Counted from the first letter of the stretch, positions 22,901 through 37,900 are shown. The stretch is DNA of 64,000 bases from Cavia porcellus (GCF_034190915.1 NW_026947488.1:7202501-7266500); one strand, 5' to 3'. Numbers and translations: made by a program. The notes: generated from the letters alone by a model not told the origin.

Positions 22901-25900
22901 CATAGTGGCCTTTCCCTTCTGTGACTGCCCGTTCACATTCTGATGACATCTTCTGCAGCACAAGTGTCTGATGCTCACGATACCCGACATACCACCTTCC
23001 TCTCCGACCTCTATGCTGCCGCCACATCTGCAGTCGCCCAGCCCAAGACCTTGGAGACTCACTCCTGGGAGTCCATAGCTCCAGCGCGCGTGTCCAGGTC
23101 TGTGCGTCCACACTTGTTTCTGTGCATGATGTAAGGTGGAGGCCCAATCCAGCCCTCGGTGTGCGGACAGGCAACGCTGCCGGGGGGCTCTCCTTGCCCG
23201 AGGTGCCTGCTCAGGAGACCAGCCGCCCCGCCTGAGACGCATTTCCGGCCTCTCCGTTCATTCTACCGCTTGCACCTGCTGCACCTGTCCTTGTGCCACT
23301 GCCACGCATCTTGGTTTTTAAAAGCTGCTACTGAATGAACTAGCCTCGTAATGTTGAACTGATAGCTGTAAAAACATTTTAATTAAATACTACAGTCACA
23401 GATATCTGAAAACATGCTAAAAGCAAAGTCTGTTGTGAGCCTGGTACAGTGACCAGCCACTTGGGAGGCTGAGGCAGGAGGATCACAAGCAGAGGCCAGC
23501 CTCCACCACTTAGGGCCGAGGATCCAGCTCAGGGCTGGGACCTGGGATCACCCTCCAGTACCACCAAATTGGGAGCACTACTAATCAGACCTGCCTCTGC
23601 AGCACGGCAGGCAGGCACTCGGTCACCCCCAGGAAGCTTCGTTAGGTAAGTGGAACCGCAACTTTAAAAGGTCCCCTGGCCACAGCACATCCTTTAACGA
23701 ACTAAAAGCCACGCTGAAGAGCGCTTTCTTTTCTTTTTCTTTTTTGGTACAGGGATTGAACTCACGACCTGGCATTTGCCAAACAGACATTTACGCCGCC
23801 GAGCTAAACCTCCGGCCCCAAAGAGCGGTTTCTTAGAGCTGCCAGTTTCTCTGGCGCCTCCAACAGAAGAAGATTGACACCTGCCAGTGGGCTGTGCTGC
23901 TCCTGCCCGCTGGCTTACTCACCGGGTTCTCTCCCAAAGTGAACGTGCAGGTCAGGGGCAGCTCAGGCAAAGACCTTTAGGGCTACTGTGCTGTGTTTAT
24001 GACGGAAGGCTCCTTGGCCTACAGGGCCGAAATCGGTACTGCAGAGCGGTGCCCCGAGGGGTGTGTCAGGAGGGACATCCCGTGGGGCCTGACTCCTGGG
24101 GCCCAGGCTGAGGGAGGAGGGCAGCCCGTGCCCCGAGGTCTGGGTGAAGCAGCCCTCGCTGCCAACCCCGGGGAGAGGTCTTTTCCTTGGAGAGGGGACG
24201 AAAAGTTGTGTGCAGGAACCACTTGGGGTGGGAAGGCCCAGGGGCCCACACTGTGGCTCCCCCGTAGGTAACCCTGCTGCAGGCAGGGGCTGCAGGCAGA
24301 GACAGCGTCAGCTCCGAGCACACCGCCCCTGCCCTCCTCTGGGACTCCTGCTGCCCTCTTTCCTAGGGTCAGGGGTCACACATCCTTGCCTACACACACT
24401 TTTGGGGTGTAACCAGCTGGAGCTGATGTACCGCTAGAGCTGAACTGTCCCAAAGTGCCAGGGCCTCTCAGATTAAAAACTGAGCCAATTTGCTCTTTCT
24501 CTAAAGCCAAAAGTCCCAGTAACAACTCGGGGCCTCGGCTCCTGGACCCCATTAGAAGCGTCCCCTGTGGACTGGGCACGTGACACTCTGCACTGCCATC
24601 ATCTGTGCTGACTGACGCCGGCCCAGAGAGTTCAGGTGCAGGGGGCTGTGCTCTCTGGGACCCACTGCACCCCACCAGTGCCCTACCCAGGCGCACTGCA
24701 TTACCCTACTGCCTGTGTGTTCACCCTAAAATCTGTTTCCTTCATCGCTGGTCACTGAAAGCTTAGATAGTTACTGCCAAGAAATGAAGAAAAGTTAAAT
24801 AAATCACAGTGTTCATAAAAAGGTTGAGCACAGTTATTTTAGTTTAACTATGTAGAAAATGATTATCATACATTAAAAGTACACTTGCTCTTTTTTTTTT
24901 CTGGTACCAGAGATGGAACTCACCACCTTGCGCTTGCCAGGCAGGCACTTATGACACTGAGCTAAATCTCCAGCCCTATTAGATGCTAATTCTTTTTTTT
25001 TTTTTTTTAAAGTACTTAAAAAAGCTGCCAGGGAAGCACCAAGGGGGAGGAGAGGACTCGGCCTCAACGTTTCTATCAGCTAAGCACATGGGATGGAGGC
25101 TCCCTCCCCAGCAGCTGTCCTTACAGGGGTACGTGCTGTGGACCCGAGTGTGGGAACCTCTGACCAGAACAACACAGTGAGTGGAAACAGTCCCGGAGAC
25201 GGTTAATCCAGGGACCGCGACTCGCGGGATCCCAACAGACTCCGGAAGCAGGACACGCCCCACCCACTCAGATAGAGCTCGGACTTCACCCTGCAAGAGT
25301 GGCCCGGGGCTTGGTCACTGTGCCTCGGTGGGGCCAGGAACACACCAAATCTCCATGGGCGATGATTTGGTTTTTCTTTTGGGTCAATACTGGAGATTGA
25401 ATCCAGGGCCCAGTACATGACAGGCAAGTGCTGTGCCACTGGGCCACACCCCAGTCCCTCATGACGTATGATTTATATTCCTTAGCTCTATAGCTTTTTA
25501 TTTTTGAGGCCAGGCCCCGATCCGTGGCTTCACTTTTCTTAACAGACACACTCCTGGAGAACCTGGCAAGATGCTGCGCCTGAGAGGAGCTGAAACCCAG
25601 AGGGGACGCTGGTTAGAAGACGCCCCTGGGTGGGCGGAGAGGGAGGAGAGCCCCTCAGGGGTGCAGCTGGTAGGGACAGATGCTGGGCTCTGCTGCATCC
25701 CGACCAGGCGCTGGGGGCCAGGCCGAGACGCGTGGGTTCTCCCGCACGCTCTTAGGAGAAATGGGACTTGAGCACAGCCCCGACGGACGCCCGGTGCCGC
25801 GCCTCCTTGCGCGCTTTCCATGGGATCCAGGGCTGCAGGCAGGCTCGGAGGCCACAGCAGCAGCTGTTTTTCCTCCTGCATGTCACCATCAACAAGAATC

Positions 25901-28900
25901 ACACTCTCCAGGGACAGGAAGGCAACGCAGCCTGCCAGGCAACTCTACCACGGCCCCACTGCGAGGGAAGCAATTGGGAGGAGGCAGGCGCGGCGGCAGC
26001 ACCTGCTGGACACCACAGCCCGAGTGGAGCGGGGCTCGGCTGCACGGAGAAGGGGCAGACCTGGGCAGGTATGTGCGATCTCTCAAGGAAACGGGCTTCC
26101 TCGTTGCCGCTCCCTCTGGCTTAGAGTATTAGTAAACCTAGTAAATCTGGGGGGACTCTCTCTTCCCCCGGAGCCCCCATCCTCAGTCCGCATTCTGTGC
26201 TAAGAGTGAAAACAACATGCCGAGTTGCCTGTGGCCGAGAGGAGATCAGACAGCCAAGTTTTCCTCTTCGCGTCACTTGAAAAAGTCTGAGCCTGTCCTA
26301 GGGACACGCATGGTGTGACCAGGAGGCCTGACACTTGGAATTCAGAGTCAGCCCCACAAACGTGACGAGCTCCAATAGTCCAGGGAGACTGACTGTGTTC
26401 CCGGAGCTCCAGACAGTGCCCGGAGCCAGGGACGGCAAAAGTGACAGGCGTGGAATTGATTACTAGGGCTGTGGCCGCGGTGATTCAGGGAAGCACAAGA
26501 CAGAGCCCACTTCCTTGCCCTCTACGATAAGCGCTAGGTTCTCAGTACGTAACACAGTAACAAGCATCACTGCTTTTATTGTTTTAAACGAAAGTGCTGG
26601 GAAAAACCTCTTTTGGTCACTAAAGAAATGCTTCCTGCTGATTAAATTCACATCAATGCTACACAGCAGTGATATTTTAAACTGTCAGACTACATATTCC
26701 AGGTTCACCTTTAAAGATGCCCATTACTAGCCACTTACTCACCACAGTTACCTTTTTAAAGTAAACACTACAGCCAGGAATGGTAGCACAGGCCTGTCAC
26801 CTTGGCACCCGGGGCTGGGGCAGGAGGACTGTCCCAAGTTCTAGGCCAGCCTGGACTATACGGCAAGACCCTGTCTCAAAAACCAACCAACCAACCAGAA
26901 CATAAGCAGAACAGAAAAGGAGAGGTAAGTGGGGCGGGGGTTCAGGGCCCAGGGGTGCAGCTCTCTGTGCAGGTGAGCCGGGTCCACTCCCCAGGATCCC
27001 AGTGAAGAGGCAAAGCAAGGAACAGCTGACGGACAGCGTGGTGTGGCGGAGGAAGGCTGGCCGAGGGCTGGGGCAGGGTCCCTGCCTCAGCCGCCTGTGC
27101 CCAGGGTTCCATCCCTGGCACCCTTACAACAGTGACAGCCACGCAACACACACGCAGGTCCACAGGATACTGTCAACTCCCTCCGAAAGTCTTTTTGATA
27201 GAACAAACCCATCACAAAATAAACGCTCACCAACAGTCTGGGGTACCTCATGACCCAGCGCCACGCTGCCTTTGGTGCTGGCTGTTCAGGCAACGCTGGG
27301 GTGAGGCGGGAGGCGAGGACAGGGACAGCTCTAACCTGGTAGGAAGGGCTCTGAAACAACCCTTTGGTGTCTGGACAAAAACGTGAAATGGAAAGCAATT
27401 CCACCCGGCCTGGACACTGCTACTTCTGCAGAGCCCAGCAGTCTATAAAGGGGGAGCTGTCGGTCAGCTGTCATAACCACAGCTGCGATCCCTGCTTCCA
27501 GAGATGGTCAACAGCACCCCGCGTGTCAGGCTGCCGTCAGCCCTGGGTGTGGCCTTCATGGCGCCCACTGTCTGGAAGCCACAGGGTCCAGGAGAGCTGG
27601 CCTGGGGGAGGCAGCACCTGGACACGGTGCTAAAGCGCTCTCCTGCACACACCAAGATGTTAGGAACCCTCGGGATAGAGTCACAGCTGAGGACCCGGGA
27701 CCCGGGAAGGGTCCAGTTCCCTGGGCTGGACAGAGAGCGGGCGTGTCTGCTGCACACACACCAGGGGACAGGTCCCTTCCTAATGCCTTCCAGGCAGTAA
27801 CCACTTCAGACATTTAGGGAGAAAAATGTTTAAAAACCTCAGACTTTTAGGAGTATGGAGTTCTTACACTTGGAAGATGCCATCTATGTTTCTTAGAAAT
27901 TAGTTTAGCGACAGAAAGTCACATGTTAAAAGAAACACATCTAGGGGCCGGGGACGTAACTCAGTGGCACAGCGCCTGCCTGGCAAGTGCAAGGTCCAAG
28001 TTTGATTCCTGATACTAAAAAACAAAAACAACAACAAAATACATCTTCATTATGGCTAAAACAGCTGACTCTGCAACACAGAAACAACACAGTTAATCAA
28101 GAATCACTGGAGGGCTGGGGATGTAGCTCAGCAGCATAGCGCCTGCCTGGCAAGCTCAAGGTCCTGCTTGATTCCCAGTACCAGAAAAAAAGAAGCATTA
28201 TGCGATATTTACAGAACTGCAAATGGAGCGCAGCCCCGCAGTACCAGGGAAACCTGCCGGTCCCTGCAGAGCATTCCTTCGGGAATGTTCGCTTTACCGC
28301 TGGATACGGTGTTAAAGTGAGTATTTATACTCAAAAGCTGGGAGGTCTCCAAGGCTTCATTTGCAAGACCTTTCCTGACCACGCCTGGGCTGAAACGCAG
28401 AGGTAGCCTGCTGGTGGTCCCAGACGCTCCTCCGCTCAGCAGCCAGCAAGCGTCCACACTAACATCGCAGCACCGCAGCCGGACTTCAGGGGCAAATGTG
28501 AAGGCAGTGGCCTGGTCTCACCCGGCTCCACTGGAGGCAGAAACACCACTCGGCCTGGGAATTACCTTGGAGGACAGTGGCCACCTTGGGGACCTGTCCT
28601 CATTTAATTACATAAACGACTGAAAATACCCAGTCCCCTGGGTTCTGGTGTGGGGCAAGGTTCATACAGGGTTTACTCAGTCAGCACAGAGGGGCCATGG
28701 ATTCTGCACCAGCAGTAAAACCCCCAACCCTTGCCTCTGATTCAAAAGCTGTGACACAGACCCTAGAGCTTAGGGCTTCCCTTTAATCCAAACTCTTTAC
28801 TGTCCTAAAAAGCTTTCCTTTCAGTTTTAGGAGTATCTTTCCATACAATATTTACTTTTATGACTCAAGTTGTTTAGCAACTTATGAAGAGATGTTCATA

Positions 28901-31900
28901 TTTATTAACTGCTATATAATTTATAAAACAAAAACAAGCGGTAAGGTTTGATGTTTAGTGCAACCCATGAACATTTATTCTAACAGTATAAAACATAACA
29001 ATGTGTTTGGGCAGTGCTACTGTTTAATTTGCAAGTATGCTGGTAGAAAGTAACTGTACAATGAAAATAAATCCAACATTTTAAAACTCCACACCCAACA
29101 CATGTTCACAGCGCTGACTGTGCCGAGTGGGACGACCCCAGGTGTAACTCCGAATGCTGCTGTCCGCACAGCACCTGGGCACACCAGCAGCGATGCTGCA
29201 GAAAGGCAGGCCGGCAGCGCCCACGCCGAGGCAGGACTCCAGGCGACAGGCGACAGGAGCCAGGGATTCAGCTCAGGGGCGTAAGCGCCTGCCTGGCAAG
29301 CGCAAGGTTGTGAGTTTGATCCCCAGTACCAAAAACAACAACAAAAAACCCCAGGCAATAGGAAACTGTTTGTGGACACTATTTCCTACCTGTACCTTGT
29401 ACTCTCAATAGCCACTAAGTAGACGACGATATGCAAAGTACTGCTTACTGTTACTACCCTACTAGCCTGCTTTGAAACTGTTTTACTATTATTTCTACCT
29501 CCTCTCTTTAAAATATAAAAAAAGAAAAAGAGGCAATAGGAATAAATAAGGCTTTTTATGGAGACTGAGAGTCAGGGTCCCTCAACAGACACCAAGTCCT
29601 GGCAACACATTTTACACCCCCCCCAGTCCCCGGAGGGTGACACCCGTGTGCAGCGTTGGGGAACAGCTGTGCTTGGGCCGTACCAACCTACAGCTCAGGA
29701 TACCTGTTTGTTTTTTTTTTAATCATGGAGGTTTTCCCTGCAAACAATTCAGAACCCATTTCAACAGATTTCAGTTTATAATCCCACAGTCCCTCCTTTC
29801 CTTAAGGAAAGACCTGGTCTCAATATAACACAAACCCATGGGAATAGCGTGGAAATATGCTCAGCGTCCTTGGCCGGGGGCCGCGGGGCAACCACAGGGC
29901 TGAGCACTGCACCCACACCTACTGTCACCTACTGACCACGCACGCGCCGACAGGACGGGAAGCCGGACACACACAGGCTGCTTCGGAGAACAGCTGGGCG
30001 GTCCCTTCTCTTTTCTTCTCCCAGTGCTGGGCGTGAAGTTAGGGCAGTCTACCAATGAGCTGTGTATTCCCAAGCCTTTTATATAGGTTTTGTGAAAGGG
30101 TCTTGCTGAACTGTCCATGCTTTTTTTTTTTGGCAGGGGGTGGGGTGGTGAGGGTAGCCAGGGATTACATCTAGGACCCTGTGCTTGCTTGGCATGCACC
30201 TTACCGTTGAGCTATATCCTGGGCCCTAAATGGCCCACGCTGACCTGGAACTGCTGGTGGCCTCCTGCCTCAGCCTCCTCAGAGCTGTGATCACAGGCAC
30301 GCATACCGTGTCCTGCAGTTTGCAGTGTCTTAAGGACTGAATCTGCTTGTAACACCCACCAACGTAACGAGACATTTCACCACCTGAGATCTGCCCAAAG
30401 ATGCGCATACAGTGCTCACGGTGTCTTCCAATATCCCACTATTCACAAGCAGGTACTTCAGCGCCCACCCGCAATGAATGAACTGTGCACAGCCACAGGG
30501 CGGACTACAACTCAGTAACGAAAAAGAGCCGGATAAACGGGAATGACAGGGATGAATCTCAGCTATGGTTACTAGTGAAATCAGGTGCGCTAGATCCCAT
30601 CACGTGTAAACTTGCAGACCACGAAAACTAACCTGGAGTGACAGAAACACACCAGCAACTGCTAGAGACGGGAGGAAGGAAGGATGGGTTAAAAGGGACA
30701 TGAGAGACCTCTGCGGGCAGGAAAGTGCCCGCAGAATGTGCTGATTGCTCCACGGCTGTGTGGCACACAGTGGGTCGTGATGCAGCCAGGCACAGCTGCG
30801 TGGTCTGTAGCCCCGGCCACCTGGGCAGCTGGGAAGAGTCCTCTAGGCCAGAATTCAAGGCCCTTGGGGCAACACAGTGAGACTCTGTCTCAGATGAAAA
30901 CTTGGCACAACTGACCATACACTTCCAGTAGGTGTAGTGAGCATCATTAAGGTTAATTCTGCTGTTCTTTTAGAAAGCTCATGGGAAGAAATTTCTAACT
31001 CTGCTATAATGCCCGTGGAGCTCAAACCATGAGCCAGCTGCGAGCCAGCAAGCCAGGACTCCTCGCATGCACGGTAATCTGCGTTCTCGGTTTTCTTTAC
31101 TTGAGAAACCCCGAGGAGCCCGGGGAGGAGCCCGAGTACCCAGAGGTGGCAGAGTGTGGCTTCTATCCTGACGAACTGTGTGCAGCGCTATCTGAAGGGA
31201 AAGGGGCGGCCCCCCAAATTGCAGCGCTCTGCAAACCCCCTCGCGGGACTGGAATACCCGCCTACTTACGCGCTCCAGGAAACTGCTCTCGGGTGACCCA
31301 GGGGCTGCGCTTCCTAACCAGACCCCTGTCCGCAGAGGAGGCCAACTTCTCCTTGGCGTACATTGTAACTCCTCCCCAGGAGCTGGCCATGTTTGTGCGG
31401 CTTCTCAGGGCTATTTACGCACCTCAAAATGTTTACTGCATTCAAGTGGACAGAAAGGCCCCGAGGAAGTTCAGGAGTGCTGTGAAAACCCTGGCCGGCT
31501 GCTTCGAGAACGTCTTCGTTTCCTCTAAGACGCGGAAAGCGGCCTCGGCTGCCCTTACGAGGCTCCAGGCAGACATTAACTGTATGGAAGATCTAGTCCA
31601 TTCCAGATTCCCATGGAAATATGTCATTAATCTCTGTGGGGAAGATTTCCCAATCAAAACCAATAAAGAAATCATACACTACATCAGGAGCAAATGGAAC
31701 AATAAAAACATCACTCCTGGAGTTATCCAACCATCAAATACTAAATTCAAGGCAAGTCAAAGTGACCCTGAGTCCAGCCTGACAGGAAGTGTCTACGTGT
31801 CACCAAACGAAGGATTCAAACACGAGCCACCTCATAACCTGACAGTCTACTTTGGAAGCGCTTACTACGTACTCACAAGGAAGTTTGTGGACTTTGTACT

Positions 31901-34900
31901 GACTGACATCCGAGCAAAAGACATGCTCCGGTGGTCGGGGGACCTCCGCTGCCCCGAGCGGCACTACTGGGTGACCCTGAACCGACTGAGAGGTAAGGAC
32001 CGTTCGGGAATTTGGAGGTCTGTCCACTCCGCCCACTCAGCCCCTTCTCCCCAGCACTGTGAATGCTGGCCGCCCCGCAGAGCTCCCACCAGGATGCACA
32101 GGAGGGTCTCTGGGTTCAGGGTTCTAAAGTCAGTGGACAGAGTCATGCTCCCACATCAGCACGGCTGCGTTTGAAAGAAGTACTATACTGAAATTTTGCT
32201 TGTTTTCAGATAAAACCTTCTGAAGATTCTGAGCATAAACCTCTGGACAGCTACTGGTACCAGGCACTATGATAAGGGTCCCACAGGAAGGCCAATGATT
32301 AAAGCCAGCAATACTTCCATAGCTGAGCCAATTCTTCAGACAGGTTCTCCGGGGCAGCGTACAATCCGAGGCCCTCAGTGAGGTTTTCTCTTTGTGAACA
32401 GCTCTCTCCTGCAGAGCACGTGGCTGCCAACAGAGCAGACCCCGCAGATGAAGGGTCCAGCAGAAACTGGTTAAGGCCTTCCTAGAATTTCCATACCCAC
32501 TGCAAGTGCCACTCCGAGTCACCTCAGAGGGCTGTCATCGAGAAGACACAAGCCCAAGAAGCCCACATAACTGAGTTACAAGAGGTGGGGAACACGTGGG
32601 AAGTGAGATCTAGGTTCAGGGATGGACCAGTAGCTCAGCCAATGGTCATGGGCCACCCGCCCCAGAAGTGCAAGCTTTTAGTCTGATGTCACAGTTGGGT
32701 GTCCTTGCAGTGCTTCTCATCGACTGCCTTATCTAGAGGCAATGCAGTCACAGTGCAGAAATTACCCCGGAAAACCCAGGCTGTGAGTGTAGTGGTTTGT
32801 GCCCATAACCCCAGCTTTCTGGGAGGCTGAGGCAGGCGGAGAAGTCCTGGCTGGGCAATTCAGCGACACCCTGTCTCAAAATAAATGAAAAGGGCTGGGG
32901 ATGGAGCTCAGCATGCAGGCCACTGGCTCTGTCCCAGTACTGCAAAACAAAGCCCCAGAAGCGGACTGCACAGTACGTAGTGGTTCTGTCTCCCCCTCAG
33001 ATGCTCCGGGCGCCACACCAGACGCTGGCTGGGCAGGAGACATCCGTGCCGTGAAGTGGAGAACGGAGGAAGGGAAGGCGCACGATGGATGCAAAGGTAA
33101 AAGCAACCCTGCACACAGCCTTTGACACACACCGCACAGCCGCTGCTCAGTAAGGGGCGTGGGGGCCACTGATGCTGCGGCCCGGGCGGCGATTTACACA
33201 GTAACACGTGATCCACACGGAAGGCGCGGGTCACAAGCACCCAGACCGATGGGCTTCTCTCTTTCCTTTTTCTTTTTGAGGTGCTGGGGCGGGAGCCGGG
33301 GTCGTGTGCTGCTAGGCAAGCTGTCTACCACAGCGCTACACATGGCCCTGGCCCCGGGGGATAAAATTTCACAAGAATGGAGAGAACTGTAACTTACAAG
33401 CCTTTAAACAGCAACCCCACTACCTCTGGCTTGGGTTCCTTGTGCCTCCTGGTTAGATCATAAACCAGGGCGACACAGGCAGACGTGCAGAGCAGGTTGT
33501 TACCAAGCTACTACTGCCCGCTCGCTGTCAGAAGCAACCAGAGCGGTAGAAACTTCACTCCTGCGCTCTGCCGCTTATCTGCATCGTTTACTCTGCAACG
33601 CAGCCACAGCACCCACTCAGTGTGCTGTTTATGACTGACGGGCACAACTGGGCAGTTAGGAGACAAGCTCTGGACGGACAAAGCCCACAAATGCCCGCCT
33701 GGCTCTGCACAGTCTGCGGGTTCTGGAGCTGCATGCTTTAGCCGCGTCCTGCTTGCACGCTGCCTAGAGGAAGTATGGAGAAAACACGGTGACAGGCTTA
33801 CACACTGCAAAGGAGGGTTTTCCAGCCTACTCAAAACTGTGCGTGTATTGAATAGTTGTTTTTTTTTTTTTTTTTTAATCAGAATCTTGGAGCTACAGAC
33901 TTAAGTTCATTCATGGTATAGAAACCCCTCCCGTGAGGTTTAACTGGCAGAGGGAGACCTCACAGTGAAGCCAAACAACTCACAGTCTTTCCCTTCAGGG
34001 AATTCTGATAAGGGCACCTTAGACACGCGAAACAAACCGGGGTGAGCCAGCGCTCTGGCTGTTCGGAGCTGACCCAGAACACACACGCTGCACACCACAC
34101 AGAAGGGAGGTGCCAGCTCCGGTGCCACAGTTCCAAGGTGGGGAACTGCTGCCGCCTTGCACACTGCCACCTCCCTGATGGCTCCGAGTGCTGGGGTGAT
34201 TCGCTAGCAAAGTGTTTTTCAAAAGGCGGCCAATGACTGACTGGGGAGCCATCGCATAGTCAGAAAAGGACCCCAGGCTGATACCTGCCCTTCCTTTAGA
34301 AAGCAGGCGCCGGGCACTCATGACTCACTGGGCTTGTCAGGGCCAGTAAGCAAGCGTCTGGCGAAGCAAGGCGCTGAGATGGCGTCAGGTGGTGCATGAG
34401 GTCAAGCTCGTGGTGCCGCTAACAGAGCAGTGGCTCAGCATCCGCAGAGCAGCGACGTCTGCACAGATGCGGTGGCCTGGGGTGTGGGGCGGGCTCGTGG
34501 GCTCACGCCTGCAGCTGGACAGCGTCCCGTCACAGTGTGTGGCTGGACAGCCTTCACTTCCAGTCACCAGAAAGGCACGAACAGGATCTGAGAACACTCC
34601 CTTTATTTCTTCCCTCCAAACCCACGTATACTACGTTACGGTTCTGCAGTTATAGCCAAGGTGTAGCTGATTTGTTTCTCACTTGTATCCTAATTTCTTT
34701 AACATCGCTTATCTTACTATTTATGATTCTAACTGGCTGAACGAAACTCTACTAAGAGCCCAAGATTTTAAACCAAGAACATCTAGCAGCTAAAAACCGT
34801 GCTCACGGCCTCGGCTGCCATTTACCCCCAGCTCACCCCACGCCTCCGGCCTCACAGGGAGGGACCTGCGCTGCAGCGCAAGGCTCCCCGTGTTACAAAC

Positions 34901-37900
34901 ACAGACTGCCGCAGAGCCTCCGGCTTCTAGCACAGGGCTTGGAGGCGGGACTGTGGAGGCCAGCTCCTCCCCTGCAAGCTGAGCTCTCACCCGTCCACCT
35001 GCAAACCAGGTGCAGTAGGAACCACTTCCCTGTGGTGGTGGGGGAGCGCCAGGAGAGCAGCAAGTGCCTGCCGCGGCATGCAGCGCTAAGAAGGGCCACT
35101 GTGTCCACCCCTACAAGGTCTGACTGGCACTGGATTCCAGAGGTCAGAACCGGAGCCCTCCAGAACTCGGACTTCAGTAGGCAAACTATTTCATCTTGCT
35201 GTGCCCCGACCAGCTGAAACTCCACAGTGCTCATCTACAGCTGCCACCAAACACCAATCACTGACAAAAAGAATGAAAATGCTGTTTTCGGCTGTAAACC
35301 CCCAATTCAACATAGCTTCTATCCAAGCGAAAGCTGCTTAATTTGAACTCATGTGAAGCAGAGGCCTCCTGATGAAGAGGGGGTGGGGGGCCCTGTCTGC
35401 ATGAATGCGAGCGGCGGGGGGCAGAGGCGGCTAAGCGTCTGTGTTTCTCTGCAGGGCACTACGTGCAGGACACCTGCGTGTACGGCCTGGGAGACCTGCC
35501 GTGGATCATTCGGTCAGCTTCCTTGTTTGCCAACAGATTTGAGCGCTCGGCAGACCCCCTCGTGGTCACATGCCTGGAGAGGCAGCACAGACGGAAGGCC
35601 CTGCAGCAGGCGGAAGTCGCCACAGAAGCGCACTGGCATTTCCCACAGCAAAGCCACTTCAGCACCAGGCCGCACCACTGAGGGCTCTGCAGCCTCATGG
35701 GCACCCTCCCACCTGCTGGGCCGAAGCCACGCAGCATGAGACCAAGGGAGGGGCGATGGACGGTACTTCCTGGACACAGATCGCCCGGAAGTGAACTCAG
35801 AAACACGCTATCAACAAGCCTTTGCTGACGATGGCTTTCCAGCTCTGGGACGAAACCACAGAACAGTAACTGCAGCAGCTACTGGTGAGGCCAGCTGCCC
35901 CAGCACTCCTGGAAACCAAGTGCATAACCCAGGGTCACGCTGGGTTGTAAACAATGCGTTTTGGTTTGAGGGCCTGGAGAGTCCTGTGTATGAGATACTA
36001 ATAAAGACCAAACTCTTAACTGGGCAAAACAAACAAACAACCTCCCACTAAAAAAACAAACATGCTTATCTAAAGCTGTTTCTGTTGGATGAGAACAGTG
36101 TCACTTTATTCTGACAAACCCTAGAAAAACACTCAGCAGTCTACTTCTCTGGGTAAAATAAAATTAACCTGGGGTGACATGGGCATGGTGACACTCATGT
36201 GTTGTCCTGGCACTCTAGGACACTGAGGCAGCAGGATCATAAGTTCACACCCAGGCTGGTAAACTTGATGATTCTGCGAGACAACAAACTCACTCCAACC
36301 AAAAGGGGTGGGACGTGGCTCAGTGAGCAGGCCCAGGGTCAACCCCTGGCATCATCAAACCAAGCAACCCTGGGGTGGGGACTCTTGCTCCTTCACAAGG
36401 CTGCTGAGGCTTCCCTGCACTCAGTGACTGTCTCTGCTGGGATCTCTTCTGTGCAAGACGTGAAAGGGCTCAACTACCGCTCCTGCTGGCACCACCCACT
36501 GGTTCTGGTTCTGGTTCTAGCTAGGTCCATGCAGAACGCAAGAGTTGCGGGGTCAGGAAGGGTCAGGGACGGCCTGGAGGCCAGGCAGTGGGCTCCTGAC
36601 TGAGAGGGCAGGGAGCAAGACTGCAAGTGCACGGAGACCCCAGCATGGTGGAGAAGGCAGGAGTGGGCGCCACCTAGGAGGCCACGAGGGCGTGAAGCCA
36701 GCCGGAGCCCAGCTGGAGGGCGGGGCCGCCCCAGCCTCTGGAATTCACATCGTGCCACAGATGTGGACACAGAATGACAGGATTTCACATTTGCTGCTGG
36801 ACTTAGGTCATGCAGAACATTAGAGTTATGGGGTTCAAGAGGCTTCCATTCTGATCTCAGAAGGCCTGGGAGGCCAGGCAGTGCTTCCGTGAGGGCAGTG
36901 TGTGTGCTGTGAGTGAGAAGCCAGAGGTGCAGTGGAGACCCCAGAGGTTTGGAAAAGACAGGAGTGTGGCTCATCTAAGGAAAGCTGCAAGTGGGAGCAA
37001 AGCCACCCCAAGAGAGAAACCGTGGGGTGACCACCACCAGAAGTGCTGCGGGGTGCAGCTCCTCCAGCCCTCTCGAGCTCACAGCTTACCAGGTTGCCTG
37101 GAATGGTGCACTTGGAACTACAGGGCTTAATGCTTGCCTGGCTGGATTCTGGACTTGTGTATTCCAGTTTGTAACTGTTGGGAATGAAAATGTTTACCTT
37201 GTGCCACTGTACGCTGACAATATTTAACTTTTCATTTGCACAGGAGTATCCAGCTAGGAGTCTGCCTTCCATCTTGGAGGAGACTTGGGCCTTGGACTTT
37301 TCAGCAAAGCTGAAATGGTTAGGACTTTAGCAATTCTTGCAGATGGACTAAATGTCCTTTGCATAAAGGGATGAGCATGAGTCTTTAGGGGATCAGGGTT
37401 GGAATGTTATGGTTCTAATGGAATATAGAGTTGACAGACTTTCAGTTATTGGTTCCTAAGGATTGTTAAACCTGTGTTATCATGTCCAAGTCAACAAATG
37501 ATAAGAATACGCATGCCTTTGTATCTGGAAACCTGTTTAAAGAAACGCATCTGGTTGCCAAATTGACAAGGGGTGGACTGTGATGGTCGATACACTGTGT
37601 CAACTTGAGAAGTTTAATAACTTATTGACAGACTCAGGGCCCTCAGTATGTAAACATCCTCATCCTGTGCAAGAGGAGGGCAGCAGCTGGTGTGAGTGCC
37701 AGCCTGTCCTGGAGTAGGGGAGTCTGCTTACAGTGTAAGAGAGGAAAGGGGCTTGTTCTCCCCTTTTTTGTTCTTGCTGCTTTTGCTGTCTTCTGACACC
37801 ATGAACTGCTGCCCCTGTGCCACACCACCCTGCCGTGGAGCCAGCTGATTGTGGACTGAAACCTTCACAAACAGTGAGACAAATAAATCTTTCTTTCCTT

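Noticed and set aside
28110..28197. tRNA gene (A-box-like 'tagctcag')
   Set aside because: It is the tRNA-derived head of an ID-like SINE with an A-rich tail and many relatives in the window; no cloverleaf is expected.
31993..32174. Extension of GCNT7 exon 1 to a stop at 32174
   Set aside because: The GTAAGG donor at 31993 and the two downstream exons with family sequence show that this part is intron.
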